Source of the DNA: Streptomyces sp. NBC_00576
Lineage (GTDB): Bacteria > Actinomycetota > Actinomycetes > Streptomycetales > Streptomycetaceae
Length of the DNA stretch: 64,000 bases
Assembly (NCBI RefSeq): GCF_036345175.1
Contig: NZ_CP107780.1
Coordinates: 9,796,001 to 9,860,000, forward strand
Direction of reading: 5' to 3'
The position numbers and the translations under genes were made by a program. Shown here one piece after another: positions 53,327 to 61,576 of this stretch. Position 1 is the stretch's first letter, and the number at the start of each line of letters is the position of its first letter. Under the pieces are notes generated by a model that worked only from the letters and a program-made list of their open reading frames with translations, did not search any database and was not told where the DNA came from.

Positions 53327-54265
53327 ATGGCCATGCCGCCCGTACCGCCCCAACCGCCCGGGCCACCGGGAGACATTCCGCCTCCGGGAGGTGGCTTCGG
53401 CCCACCTCCCGGAGGTTTCGGCCCATCCTCCGGGGGAGCCTACGGAAGCGGGGGCTACGGCCCTCCTTACGGAGGCGATGGCAACGGGGGCTACGGCCTT
53501 CCTCCGGAAGGCAACGGGCCGCCCCCGCCCACACAGGGGGGTGGTGGCTGGATGCCACCGGAGCCGCCCGAACCGCCTGACGGCCCGGGCGGACACCGAG
53601 GCCCCGGCAGGCGTCCGAGCGCTCTGTTCATCCTGCTCGTAGCGATCGTCGCAGTCGGAGCCATCGCCGCGGGGGTTCTCATGGTTTCCGGAGGCGACGA
53701 CACCCCGGACAAGAACCCGCCAGGGAGCAGCCAGAGCTCAGGCCGAACCCCCGACCCGTCGTTCAGCATCCCGACCGAACTGCCCACCAGGCTTCCGACC
53801 AAGCTGCCCACGTTGCCGTCCAGGCTCCCCACCGAGCTTCCGACCGGGTTCCCCACCGATCTGCCGAGCGAGTTCCCGAGTGACCTGGAGTCGCTCATCC
53901 CGCTGGCCGGCGACGAAGTGCCGTACTACATGCTGCGAACCGGCGACTGCTTCAACGCCGACACCGCCAACCCCGGACAGGCCGCCAAGCGCGCGTGCGG
54001 GGAACCACACGACGCCGAGGTCGTGAAGGTGGTCGAACTCGAAGGCGGTTACGCGACGGACGCCGCCCTGAAGAACGCCGCCTACGCCCTGTGCCGGTCA
54101 CCCCTGGAACGCGAGGCGGCAGAACAGCCCGCGGGGACCGTGAGGGGCAGCCTGGTGCAGTATCCGGACACCGCGGGCTACCGATTGGGCATCGACAACG
54201 TCGCGTGCAGCCTGGCCGCCGACCTCGGCTCCGACACCCGGAAACTCACCACGCCACTGACCTGA
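53327..54265 (+). CDS. Membrane protein with Pro/Gly-rich N-terminus and septum-formation-like domain
   Basis: 312 residues. Residues 1-90 are a low-complexity Pro/Gly-rich cytoplasmic tail (PPGGGFGPPPGGFGPSSGG), one membrane helix follows at about 97-120 (ALFILLVAIVAVGAIAAGVL), then an extracellular spacer of repeats LPTRLPTKLPTLPSRLPTEL and similar up to about 190. The C-terminal 200-305 fits the Septum_form-like fold: LRTGDCFNADT, CGEPHDAEVVKVVEL, LCRSP and DNVACSLAA, with four cysteines for two disulfides. Found widely in actinomycetes; function unknown. The start could also be ATG 53333. No neighbour explains it. Confidence 0.75.
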   Translation: MAMPPVPPQPPGPPGDIPPPGGGFGPPPGGFGPSSGGAYGSGGYGPPYGGDGNGGYGLPPEGNGPPPPTQGGGGWMPPEPPEPPDGPGGHRGPGRRPSALFILLVAIVAVGAIAAGVLMVSGGDDTPDKNPPGSSQSSGRTPDPSFSIPTELPTRLPTKLPTLPSRLPTELPTGFPTDLPSEFPSDLESLIPLAGDEVPYYMLRTGDCFNADTANPGQAAKRACGEPHDAEVVKVVELEGGYATDAALKNAAYALCRSPLEREAAEQPAGTVRGSLVQYPDTAGYRLGIDNVACSLAADLGSDTRKLTTPLT

Positions 54266-54352
54266 AGTCCCGGCGGATCGCCGTCCACGCGTGCGTGCCG
54301 CTCGATCGGAGGGCTGCCGCCCCGATCTCCGTGATCAAGGCGCACCGTCAGC

Positions 54353-54871
54353 TCAGCTCGTCACCCGGAAGGTGGCGTCGCTGCGTCCCGTCGCGGTGCT
54401 GATCGGGTCGAGCCGCAGTTCGTACGCGTAGTGCCGGATGTACCGGTCCGGGTAGTTGTACGACTGGAACGAGGACCATGCCGGGTCGGCGAGCCCGGCG
54501 AGCCGGCGGAAGGTGGCGTCCGCGGCGAACTGGCTGGTGCCATCGTTGTGGACGAGCTGGAAGTCGTATCCGGCGTGCCTTAGGAAGTACCCGGGGAAGT
54601 TGACCGACTCGAAGGAAACGGTGCCGGTGCCGGTCAGGCCGGGGCGCAGCCGGAACTGCGCGTCGGGGCCGCTGATGTTCGGGTCGATGCGCACGTCGAA
54701 GTCGGTGTGCCGGACGTACCGGTCCTGGAAGTTGAACGACTGCAACCGGTTGATCGCCGTGTTGGGCCAGCGAGCCTGTACGCGGCTGTCCTCGGCGGCC
54801 GTCAGGTTCAGGATCGAGCCGTGGCGCTTTGTGACCAGTATCGCCGACAGCCGTGCGAGAACAGCGGACAT
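54353..54871 (-). CDS. AbfB (CBM42)-only protein
   Basis: 172 residues; 40-172 is an arabinose-binding AbfB beta-trefoil (LQSFNFQDRYVRHTDFDVRI, VSFESVNFPGYFLRHAGYDF, FQSYNYPDRYIRHYAYELRL), with three repeats each carrying the RH/D pair used for arabinofuranose binding. The N-terminal 35 residues (MSAVLARLSAILVTKRHGSI) contain no convincing signal peptide, odd for a polysaccharide-binding domain. No catalytic domain is present. It may be the 3' end of a lost arabinofuranosidase gene that has acquired a start, or an intracellular/non-classically exported lectin. ATG at 54871 has GGGAA ahead. Confidence 0.65.
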   Translation of the reverse strand: MSAVLARLSAILVTKRHGSILNLTAAEDSRVQARWPNTAINRLQSFNFQDRYVRHTDFDVRIDPNISGPDAQFRLRPGLTGTGTVSFESVNFPGYFLRHAGYDFQLVHNDGTSQFAADATFRRLAGLADPAWSSFQSYNYPDRYIRHYAYELRLDPISTATGRSDATFRVTS

Positions 54872-55038
54872 GTGTGTTCCCTGTCTTTCTGCGGGGGCCT
54901 CAAGAGAGTGCGGGTCTTGGGTGACGTTCTGCGGGCGCGGGGTGCCCAGGCGCCCGCGCCCGCAGAGGGCCGTCACCGTCACTCCTCACAACAGGCCGAG
55001 GAGCGAGAGGGGCGGAGGTCAGGATCAAGTGGTCAGGA

Positions 55039-56985
55039 TCAGGAGGGGACGATCTGCCACTGCTGCTCGCTGCGCGCCGCGTACGGCTGCTGCTCGACGG
55101 CCGCTCCGTTGGCGGTGCTGGCCTCGTCCACGGCGAGCGAGAGCCCGCTGTATCGGTTGATGAGCAGGTAGTGCCCGTCACCGGTGGGTGTGACGGCCCA
55201 GTGCTGTTGTGGGGCGCCGGCGTCTCCCCAGATACCGACGATGCCGCCGTCCGCGCGGGAGAGACCCGCGACCTCCAGGAGCTTGCCGCTGGCCACGCCC
55301 TTGATCTTGTAGTAGCCGTCGCCGGTCTTGACGAAGGTCCACTTCTGGTTCGGCTGGCTGAGCCAGGGCCATTGCAGGACGTGGGTACCGTCGGTCTTGG
55401 CCTGGTTCTCGACGTCGGCGACCTTGCCGCTGTGCCGGGCGACCAGCCGGTAGGTGGTGCCGTCGCCGGGCAGTGTGGTGGACACCAGTGCCGGCTTGAC
55501 CGACCGGCCGCCGATCCTGACGCCGCTGATGTTGGAGTAGCCGCCGGTGGCCGCGTTGACCTGGATCCGTACGAAGCCCACGTTCCGGTTGGGCCACTCG
55601 ACCACCTTGGTCTTGCCGTTTCCGGCCCAGGTGCCGGTGGCGACCTGGGTGAAGGTGACCCCGTCGGTGCTGGTCAGGATCGTGTAGGAGGTGATGTCGC
55701 CGTCGGTGGAGTTGCTGCGGCTCCACTGCTTGGGCAGGTATTCCAGGGTGGAGACGTTGCTCCAGACGCCGCCCAGGTCGATGGTGACGGACTGCGGCAG
55801 CGACAGGCCATATGTCGACCAGCAGGTCTCGTAGCGGGCGTCGCTGAGTCCGTCGATGGCGTTGAACGGACCCTCGCCGGTGTGGAAGCCGGTGGCGTAC
55901 GCGTTGACCGGTGTGACGGGATGCTCGGCGCGCAACAGCTGGGTGGGCAGCGGCGGCCTGGAGGCGTTGGGGCTCCACGACGCGCCGACCTCGGCGAGCC
56001 GGTTGACGACGTTGGTGTCCAGCAGGCCGTTGCGGTTGGGCGGGCAGTTGAGGATGAACGAGGTGTACTTCGGCTCCAGGTCGGCCAGGTGCGAGAGGAT
56101 CGCGGCCTTGCTCATGAGGCCCTCGGTCGGGGTGGAGGGGTGCCAGAACCAGCCGTTGCTGATGGTCTGCCCCTGCATACCGGCGTAGGTGTTGCCCGCC
56201 GGCGCCGTGACGCCCAGCGGCTCCTCGAAGAAGATCGCGTCTCCGAGGAACGGCTCCGACAGTCCGCCGAGGTCGATCATCACGCAGTCCGGCTGCAGCT
56301 CTTTCACCAGCGAACGGATCTGTGGGTAGGAGACGGCCTGCTGCCCCATCTGCCATGCGTAACCGTCGGTCATGAGCATGTCGATGGTGCCGTAGTTGGT
56401 GAGCAGCTCGCGGATCTGACCGAGGATGAAGGTCATGTGACTGGGCTGGATGGCATCGGTTATCTGGAGCCCGGACACCTTGTGCCGGCTCTCCCACGCC
56501 TCGACGCCGAAGGTGCGGTCCCAGACCGAGTAGTACAGCCCGACCTTCAGCCCCTTCGCCCGGAAGGCGTCGCAGTACGCCTGGACGACGTCGTGCTTGT
56601 ACGAGCTGTTCGCGACGTTCTGGGTGCCGTACGCGCTCGGCCACAGGGCGAAGCCGTCGTGGTGCCTGGTGGTCAGGAAGCCGTAGCTCATCTTCGCGGC
56701 GACCGCCGCGTCGGCCCACTGCGCGCAGTTGACACTCGGGGGAGCGAAGCGGGTGGGGCTCTGGTTGGGTTCCGCCCACTCCTCGTTGGTGAATGTGCCC
56801 AGGCTGAAGTGGTTGAACATGCCGAACCGCATGTCGACCATCTTGCTGAGGTTGGTCTGGGTGTCCGCGGCGAACGCCTGTGACAGCAGGCCGGAGAAGC
56901 CGGGGATGAGCGGCAGGGCGGTCGCGGCGGTCGCCGCACCCGCCGCGCCGAGAAACGTACGGCGATTCATTCTTGATGACGACAT
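55039..56985 (-). CDS. Tat-exported GH29 alpha-L-fucosidase with CBM32 and CBM13
   Basis: 648 residues: twin-arginine signal RMNRRTFLGAAGAATAATAL (about 1-40), GH29 barrel (45-345), F5/8-type C module (350-500) and ricin-type CBM13 (510-648). Fucosidase features are TTRHHDGFALWPS, VGLYYSVWDR and the likely nucleophile Asp207 in IDMLMTDGYAW. It departs from the usual form: the HWG motif is replaced by FNHFSLGTF and the LWWDG block is MLMTDG. So it belongs to a divergent GH29 branch, specificity uncertain. ATG at 56985. A 16-base ACATC-type operator, shared with the other fucosidase, lies 134 bases upstream. Confidence 0.85.
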   Translation of the reverse strand: MSSSRMNRRTFLGAAGAATAATALPLIPGFSGLLSQAFAADTQTNLSKMVDMRFGMFNHFSLGTFTNEEWAEPNQSPTRFAPPSVNCAQWADAAVAAKMSYGFLTTRHHDGFALWPSAYGTQNVANSSYKHDVVQAYCDAFRAKGLKVGLYYSVWDRTFGVEAWESRHKVSGLQITDAIQPSHMTFILGQIRELLTNYGTIDMLMTDGYAWQMGQQAVSYPQIRSLVKELQPDCVMIDLGGLSEPFLGDAIFFEEPLGVTAPAGNTYAGMQGQTISNGWFWHPSTPTEGLMSKAAILSHLADLEPKYTSFILNCPPNRNGLLDTNVVNRLAEVGASWSPNASRPPLPTQLLRAEHPVTPVNAYATGFHTGEGPFNAIDGLSDARYETCWSTYGLSLPQSVTIDLGGVWSNVSTLEYLPKQWSRSNSTDGDITSYTILTSTDGVTFTQVATGTWAGNGKTKVVEWPNRNVGFVRIQVNAATGGYSNISGVRIGGRSVKPALVSTTLPGDGTTYRLVARHSGKVADVENQAKTDGTHVLQWPWLSQPNQKWTFVKTGDGYYKIKGVASGKLLEVAGLSRADGGIVGIWGDAGAPQQHWAVTPTGDGHYLLINRYSGLSLAVDEASTANGAAVEQQPYAARSEQQWQIVPS

Positions 56986-57118
56986 GGCCCACTCCTGTGT
57001 GGATCGATGGCATTGCCTGCGGTGACGACGTGGCGGGGGCGGCGCTTGCGGTGACGACGTGGTGGGGACGGTCGACGGCGGCCTGGGTAGCGGGGTGTGC
57101 CGGCAACTCGATGGAGAA

Positions 57119-57134
57119 ACATCGGATGTATTAA
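57119..57134 (-). promoter_or_regulatory. Fucosidase-regulon operator copy A (ACATC-C-GATGT on the minus strand)
   Basis: Minus strand reads TTAATACATCCGATGT, with perfect 5-bp arms around one base. The whole 16-mer is identical to the copy at 58960-58975 and, like it, points at its fucosidase gene from about 134 bases. The remainder of the 56986-57313 spacer contains no gene I can support. Confidence 0.75.
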
Positions 57135-57313
57135 GAGATGCCGTCAGGCGGTCTGTCTACGGTTGCGACAGAAATCGCCAGATCAGCATCCCGATTGCAG
57201 CAGAGGGGCGCGTTCGATCCTCAGGGTGAGCGACTCGATACATGGGGGGTATGCAGCCCCAACAAGTCGAGCGAGGGGGTGACTTGACTCTGTTGTCCGC
57301 ACCCGGACGGTCG

Positions 57314-58753
57314 TCATGCCGCGCGCCGCTGGAACTGCTGGTTGGTGCCGGTGCCGCAGGGCCACTGGATGAGGCGGGCGCCGTTGGTGGTCGACGCGTC
57401 CTTCACGTCGAGGCACTTGCCGCTGTGCCGGGCGACGAGCCGGTAGTAGCCGCCGCCCTGGTCCTGGAACTGGAACTGCTGGTTGGTGCCGGTGGTGCAG
57501 CGGTACTGGTTGACGAAGGCACCGTCGCTGGCGGAGTTGCCCGCGACGTCCAGGCACTTGCCGCTGTGCTGGGCGAGGATCTGGACGTATCCGTTGCTGG
57601 TGTCCTTGAGCCGCCACTGCTGGTTGATGCCGCCGGCGCAGGTGTACTGGAGGGCGACCGCGCCGTCGGCGGAGGAGTTGTCGGAGACGTCGAGGCACTT
57701 GCCGCTGTGCCGGGCCGCCAGGTTGTAGTAGGGGCCGCCGCCCGAGCCGGTGACCGTGCCGGCCTCGGTGTCGATGGAGATCTGCGGGTACCACGGCAGG
57801 TTCATGGTGGTCCGGGTGGGGAAGGCCAACGGGAGCCAGACGTACTGGGAGTCGTTGACCGTGCCGCCCATGGAGTTGCCCCAGCGGTCGCCCAGGTAGA
57901 GGTACGAGGTTCCCGTGGCGCCCTGCACAGGCAGCACGGACGTGGTCTGGGAGCCGTAGCCGGTGTCGTCGCCGACCTCGGTCATGGCGGTCCAGGGGCC
58001 GACGATGCTGGTGGCGGTGGCGTACTTCTGCTGGTTGGGCTTCCAGCCGCTGTTGCCGGAGGTGAGCATGAAGTACACGCCGTTGCGCTTGAACAGTGCC
58101 GGCGCCTCACGGAAGGTGCCGGCCCAGGGGTTCGCGGTCAGGCTCTCGTAGGCCGTGTAGTCGGCGGTGAGTCTCCAGATCTGCAGGTCGGCGTTGCCGG
58201 CGGCGGAGGTGATCTGGTACGCCGTGCCGTCGTCGTCCTTGAACAGGGTCATGTCGCGGGACGTGGTGCCGGTCGGGGGCCGGAAGCTGCCTTTCCAGGT
58301 GTAGTTGCCGTCGATGGTGTCGGAGACGGCGACGGCGGCGCGGGCCTGGTTGTAGTCGGTGCCGTTCTCCTTGTGCATCCACATCACGAACTTGCCGGTG
58401 GTGGAGTTGAAGACGACCTTGGGCCGCTCCACGTTGGCGACCGCCAGTTCGGGGGCGCTGGCCTGGGTCAGGACGTTGTTCCTGAACTCCCAGGTTTTCA
58501 GGTCGGTCGAGCGGTAGGCGGAGACGGCCTTGAACGTGTTGTCGGCATTGCGGTTCTCGCCGAACCAGTAGTAGTACGAGCCGACCTTGATCACCCCACC
58601 ACCGTGGGCGTGGACGACGGCCCCGGTGGAGTCGGTGAACTGCGTGGCGTTGGTGATGAGGGCCGTGGCCGCCTGGGCGGGGGAGCCGGTGACAAGGAAG
58701 GCGGTCACGCCCAGGAAGGCGGCCAACACATGGGTGAGGGCATGACGGAGCAT
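57314..58753 (-). CDS. Secreted GH43 resembling exo-beta-1,3-galactanase, with CBM13
   Basis: 479 residues: signal peptide (1-28), GH43 propeller (32-340) and CBM13 (345-478). The opening TDSTGAVVHAHGGGVIKVGS with YYYWFGENR is what I know from GH43 subfamilies 24/34, which include exo-beta-1,3-galactanases with CBM13, such as the Clostridium thermocellum enzyme. VERPKVVFNSTTGKFVMWMH, TSRDMTLFKDDDGTAYQI and FREAPALFKRNGVYFMLTS follow; the last Glu is the likely acid. Such enzymes trim the main chain of type II arabinogalactan. ATG at 58753. An ACATC-C-GATGT box lies 104 bases upstream. Confidence 0.82.
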   Translation of the reverse strand: MLRHALTHVLAAFLGVTAFLVTGSPAQAATALITNATQFTDSTGAVVHAHGGGVIKVGSYYYWFGENRNADNTFKAVSAYRSTDLKTWEFRNNVLTQASAPELAVANVERPKVVFNSTTGKFVMWMHKENGTDYNQARAAVAVSDTIDGNYTWKGSFRPPTGTTSRDMTLFKDDDGTAYQITSAAGNADLQIWRLTADYTAYESLTANPWAGTFREAPALFKRNGVYFMLTSGNSGWKPNQQKYATATSIVGPWTAMTEVGDDTGYGSQTTSVLPVQGATGTSYLYLGDRWGNSMGGTVNDSQYVWLPLAFPTRTTMNLPWYPQISIDTEAGTVTGSGGGPYYNLAARHSGKCLDVSDNSSADGAVALQYTCAGGINQQWRLKDTSNGYVQILAQHSGKCLDVAGNSASDGAFVNQYRCTTGTNQQFQFQDQGGGYYRLVARHSGKCLDVKDASTTNGARLIQWPCGTGTNQQFQRRAA

Positions 58754-58856
58754 CTGGATTCACCCCAGTGAGGTTTGTGATCTGTTTGGTTGTGTGCGAC
58801 TCCGTTTGGGGACGGTAGGGGGGAAGTGAGGCCTCGTCAACGCCTTGGACCATTAC

Positions 58857-58867
58857 ACATCCGATGT
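58857..58867. promoter_or_regulatory. Fucosidase-regulon operator copy B (ACATCCGATGT)
   Basis: Perfect 11-bp palindrome, 104 bases before the GH43 start. Flank is ATTAC rather than TTAAT. Confidence 0.7.
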
Positions 58868-58959
58868 CTTCAAGGGACTCCGTCCTACTCTCCAGTTCGT
58901 GGTCTTCCGATTCGCACGAGTTTCGACGGACCTCTAGACACGGCATGGTGTGTTGCTGA

Positions 58960-58975
58960 TTAATACATCCGATGT
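58960..58975 (+). promoter_or_regulatory. Fucosidase-regulon operator copy C (TTAATACATCCGATGT)
   Basis: Same 16-mer as copy A, pointing toward the GH29 gene 135 bases away; core palindrome at 58965-58975. Confidence 0.75.
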
Positions 58976-59109
58976 CGCTTGGGTGAAACGCACACCTCTG
59001 TGTGACTCCTGTGTTTCGCCGCCTCCGAGGTGACCCATCCGATCTGTTCGGCCCCGACGCTGAGCCGCAGCACTTGTGTGCTGTCTTGTTGACAATCAGG
59101 AGAAGGACC

Positions 59110-61452
59110 TTGTCACAGTCGATCACTCGACGAAGAGTGCTGGCCGGTATGGCGGCCATGACGGTCGCCGCCGCTGTCACCCCGACACTGGCGGCACCCG
59201 CCCATGCTGCTGCCGCCGGTGAGCCGTTGCCACTCCCTCCGCTGCGGATCCCCAAGCTCGACCTGGGTGTTGAGCAGCAGTCCGACGAGAAGATCCAGTG
59301 GTTGCGGGATGCCAAGCTCGGCATGTTCATCCACTGGGGTGTCTACTCCGGCCCGGCCAAGGGCGAGTGGTACATGGAGAACGCCGCCGTCACCCCGGAG
59401 AACTACAAGAAGTACGTCACGGAGGTCACTGGCGAGCAGTTCACCGCGAGCGCCTACAACCCGGGCGACTGGGCCCAGTTGGCCAAGGACATGGGTGCGA
59501 AGTACACGGTGCTCACGGCTCGTCACCACGAGGGGTTCGCACTGTGGCCGTCCACGCACCCGAACGCCTGGCACGCCGGGCAGGCCCCGCTCCAGAAGGA
59601 CTTCATCGGCCAGTACGTCACCGCGGTACGCGATGCCGGGCTGAAGGTGGGCCTGTACATCTCGCCGCTGAGCTGGCGCTACCCGGGCTACTACGACGTA
59701 AACGGCACCAACTGCCTGACCAACAAGTGGGGATACACCACGGATCCCGCGCACAAGGAGAACGCGCGGATCATGAAGAACGAGCTGTATCAGCAGGTCA
59801 GGGAGCTGGTCACGCAGTACGGCAAGATCGATGACCTGTGGTGGGACGGCGGCTGGCTCGGCCAGCAGGGTTCCGACAGGGACGGCGCGTTCTTCTGGGA
59901 GCCGGGCAAGTTCCGCGACCCGGCGAACCAGTGGCCGGTGGATTCCGCCTACAGCGAGACCGATCCCGACACCGGCAAGCCGCTGGGGCTGACCGGGCTG
60001 GTGCGCAAGCACCAGCCGGACATCGTCACCACCCTGCGTTCGGGCTGGATCGGCGACTACGCCAGTGAGGAGGGGCCCTCCGTGCCCTCCGGCGCGATCC
60101 GCACCGGCAAGGTGGCGGAGAAGTGCTTCACCATCGGAGGTGCCTGGGGCTACAAGGCCGGCACGAGCGTGATGGGCTTCGGCACGGCCATGAACATCCT
60201 GGTCAACGCCTGGGTGCGGAACATGACCTGCCTGGTCAACGTCGGCCCTGACCGCACCGGTGTGGTGCCCACCGCCCAGGCCGACCTGGTGCGCAGGATC
60301 GGTTCCTTCCTGACCACCTGCGGCGAAGCCGTCTACGACACCACCGGCGGCCCCTGGCAGCCTCTCGACGGCAAGTACGGCTACACCTACAAGGGCAACA
60401 CCTTCTACCTCCACCTGCTGCCCGGCTACAGCGGCACCTCCTTCACCACCCCCTCGATCGGGGACGCCCAGGTCACCCGGGTCTACGACGTGGCCTCGGG
60501 CACCGAACTGCCGTACTCGGTCAGCGCGGACGGCAAGGTGACGGTCACCGGGATCAACCGGACCCGCATCCCCGAGGACAGCGTGGTCGGCGTGAGCCTG
60601 GACCGCACCGTCCAGCCGGCGGACATCGCCGCGGGCAGGACCGCCACCGCCAGCAGCCAGGAGACGTCCAAGGGCAACACGGCGGCGAAGGCCGTCGACG
60701 GCTCCACCGCCACCCGCTGGTGCGCCAACAACGCCAACAGCGGCAACTGGCTCAAAGTCGACCTGGGAGCGGCCAAGTCGGTCACCGGCGCCCGTATCGC
60801 CTGGGAGCTGGACGCCACCAACTACCGCTACCGGATCGAGGGCTCCACCGACAACGCCACCTGGACCACGCTCGCCGACCGCACCAGCACGACGAGCACC
60901 AGCCAGGTGCAGACCGTCGTACTCAGTGCCCAGGCCCGCTACGTACGCGTCACGGTCACCGGACTGCCCTCCGGGGTCTGGGCGTCCATCCGCGACCTGG
61001 AGATCTACGACCGGCCCTTCACCGCGGACCTGGGCACCTTCCGGCTGGTGAACCGCAAGAGCGGCAAGGCCATGGACGTCAGCGACGCCTCCAGCGCCGA
61101 CGGAGCCTCCATCATCCAGTGGCCCTCGACCGGCGGCACCAACCAGCAGTGGAAGCTGCTGCCGAACAGCGACGGCTCCTACCGCCTGGTCAACGTCCGC
61201 AGCGGCAAACTCCTGGAGAGCCCGGACGACTCCGTCAAGGGCGCGCCCCTGGACCAGTCGTCCGATGACGGCGGCGACAACCAGTGGTGGAAGTTGGTCC
61301 CCTCCCAGACCAGCGGCTACTACCGGCTCGTCAACGTCCGCACCGGCTGGTGCGCCGACGTCAAGGACGCCGCCACCACGGACGGTGTCAAGGTCATCCA
61401 GTGGCCCACCACCGATGGATCGAACCAGGACTGGCAGCTCCTCGCCCAGTGA
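59110..61452 (+). CDS. Tat-exported GH29 alpha-L-fucosidase with CBM32 and CBM13
   Basis: 780 residues from TTG at 59110, chosen because AGGAGAAGGA lies just before it and the protein begins with a twin-arginine signal (LSQSITRRRVLAGMAAM). GH29 barrel at 55-500: GMFIHWGVYSGPAKGEWYME, TARHHEGFALWPS, nucleophile Asp246 in DDLWWDGGW, LVNVGPDRTGVVP near the end; then a beta-sandwich, F5/8-type C module (515-640; AAKAVDGSTATRWCANNANS) and CBM13 (645-780). Unlike the 55-kb enzyme, all usual motifs are intact. It removes fucose from plant or other glycans. The operator copy C lies upstream. Not clearly co-transcribed with the next gene, 124 bases away, though it may be. Confidence 0.92.
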   Translation: MSQSITRRRVLAGMAAMTVAAAVTPTLAAPAHAAAAGEPLPLPPLRIPKLDLGVEQQSDEKIQWLRDAKLGMFIHWGVYSGPAKGEWYMENAAVTPENYKKYVTEVTGEQFTASAYNPGDWAQLAKDMGAKYTVLTARHHEGFALWPSTHPNAWHAGQAPLQKDFIGQYVTAVRDAGLKVGLYISPLSWRYPGYYDVNGTNCLTNKWGYTTDPAHKENARIMKNELYQQVRELVTQYGKIDDLWWDGGWLGQQGSDRDGAFFWEPGKFRDPANQWPVDSAYSETDPDTGKPLGLTGLVRKHQPDIVTTLRSGWIGDYASEEGPSVPSGAIRTGKVAEKCFTIGGAWGYKAGTSVMGFGTAMNILVNAWVRNMTCLVNVGPDRTGVVPTAQADLVRRIGSFLTTCGEAVYDTTGGPWQPLDGKYGYTYKGNTFYLHLLPGYSGTSFTTPSIGDAQVTRVYDVASGTELPYSVSADGKVTVTGINRTRIPEDSVVGVSLDRTVQPADIAAGRTATASSQETSKGNTAAKAVDGSTATRWCANNANSGNWLKVDLGAAKSVTGARIAWELDATNYRYRIEGSTDNATWTTLADRTSTTSTSQVQTVVLSAQARYVRVTVTGLPSGVWASIRDLEIYDRPFTADLGTFRLVNRKSGKAMDVSDASSADGASIIQWPSTGGTNQQWKLLPNSDGSYRLVNVRSGKLLESPDDSVKGAPLDQSSDDGGDNQWWKLVPSQTSGYYRLVNVRTGWCADVKDAATTDGVKVIQWPTTDGSNQDWQLLAQ

Positions 61453-61576
61453 CGGCGTGCCGGCCGGCGGGCTGCCCGCGTCGGACCGCGGGGAACCCAG
61501 CCGGGTGACTGATCGTCGGAGCCGGCGCACGCATCCACGACACCGGCAGCCAAGTCTTCTTCAGGGATGTGAACCC

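Larger units (their letters stand above)
58754..59109. promoter_or_regulatory. Divergent promoter of the GH43 and second GH29 genes
   Basis: 356 bases with no gene, AT-richer than its flanks, carrying two copies of the ACATC-C-GATGT palindrome about 108 bases apart, one nearer each gene's promoter side. Confidence 0.7.

Noticed and set aside
53760..53890. Repetitive bases in the 53.3-kb gene as a possible DNA repeat element
   Set aside because: The repeats are in frame and encode the LPT/LPS spacer, so they belong to the protein.
59113..61530. 805-residue minus-strand frame opposite the GH29 fucosidase
   Set aside because: Shadow of a GC-rich gene; no domain, no ribosome site, while the plus strand encodes a complete fucosidase.
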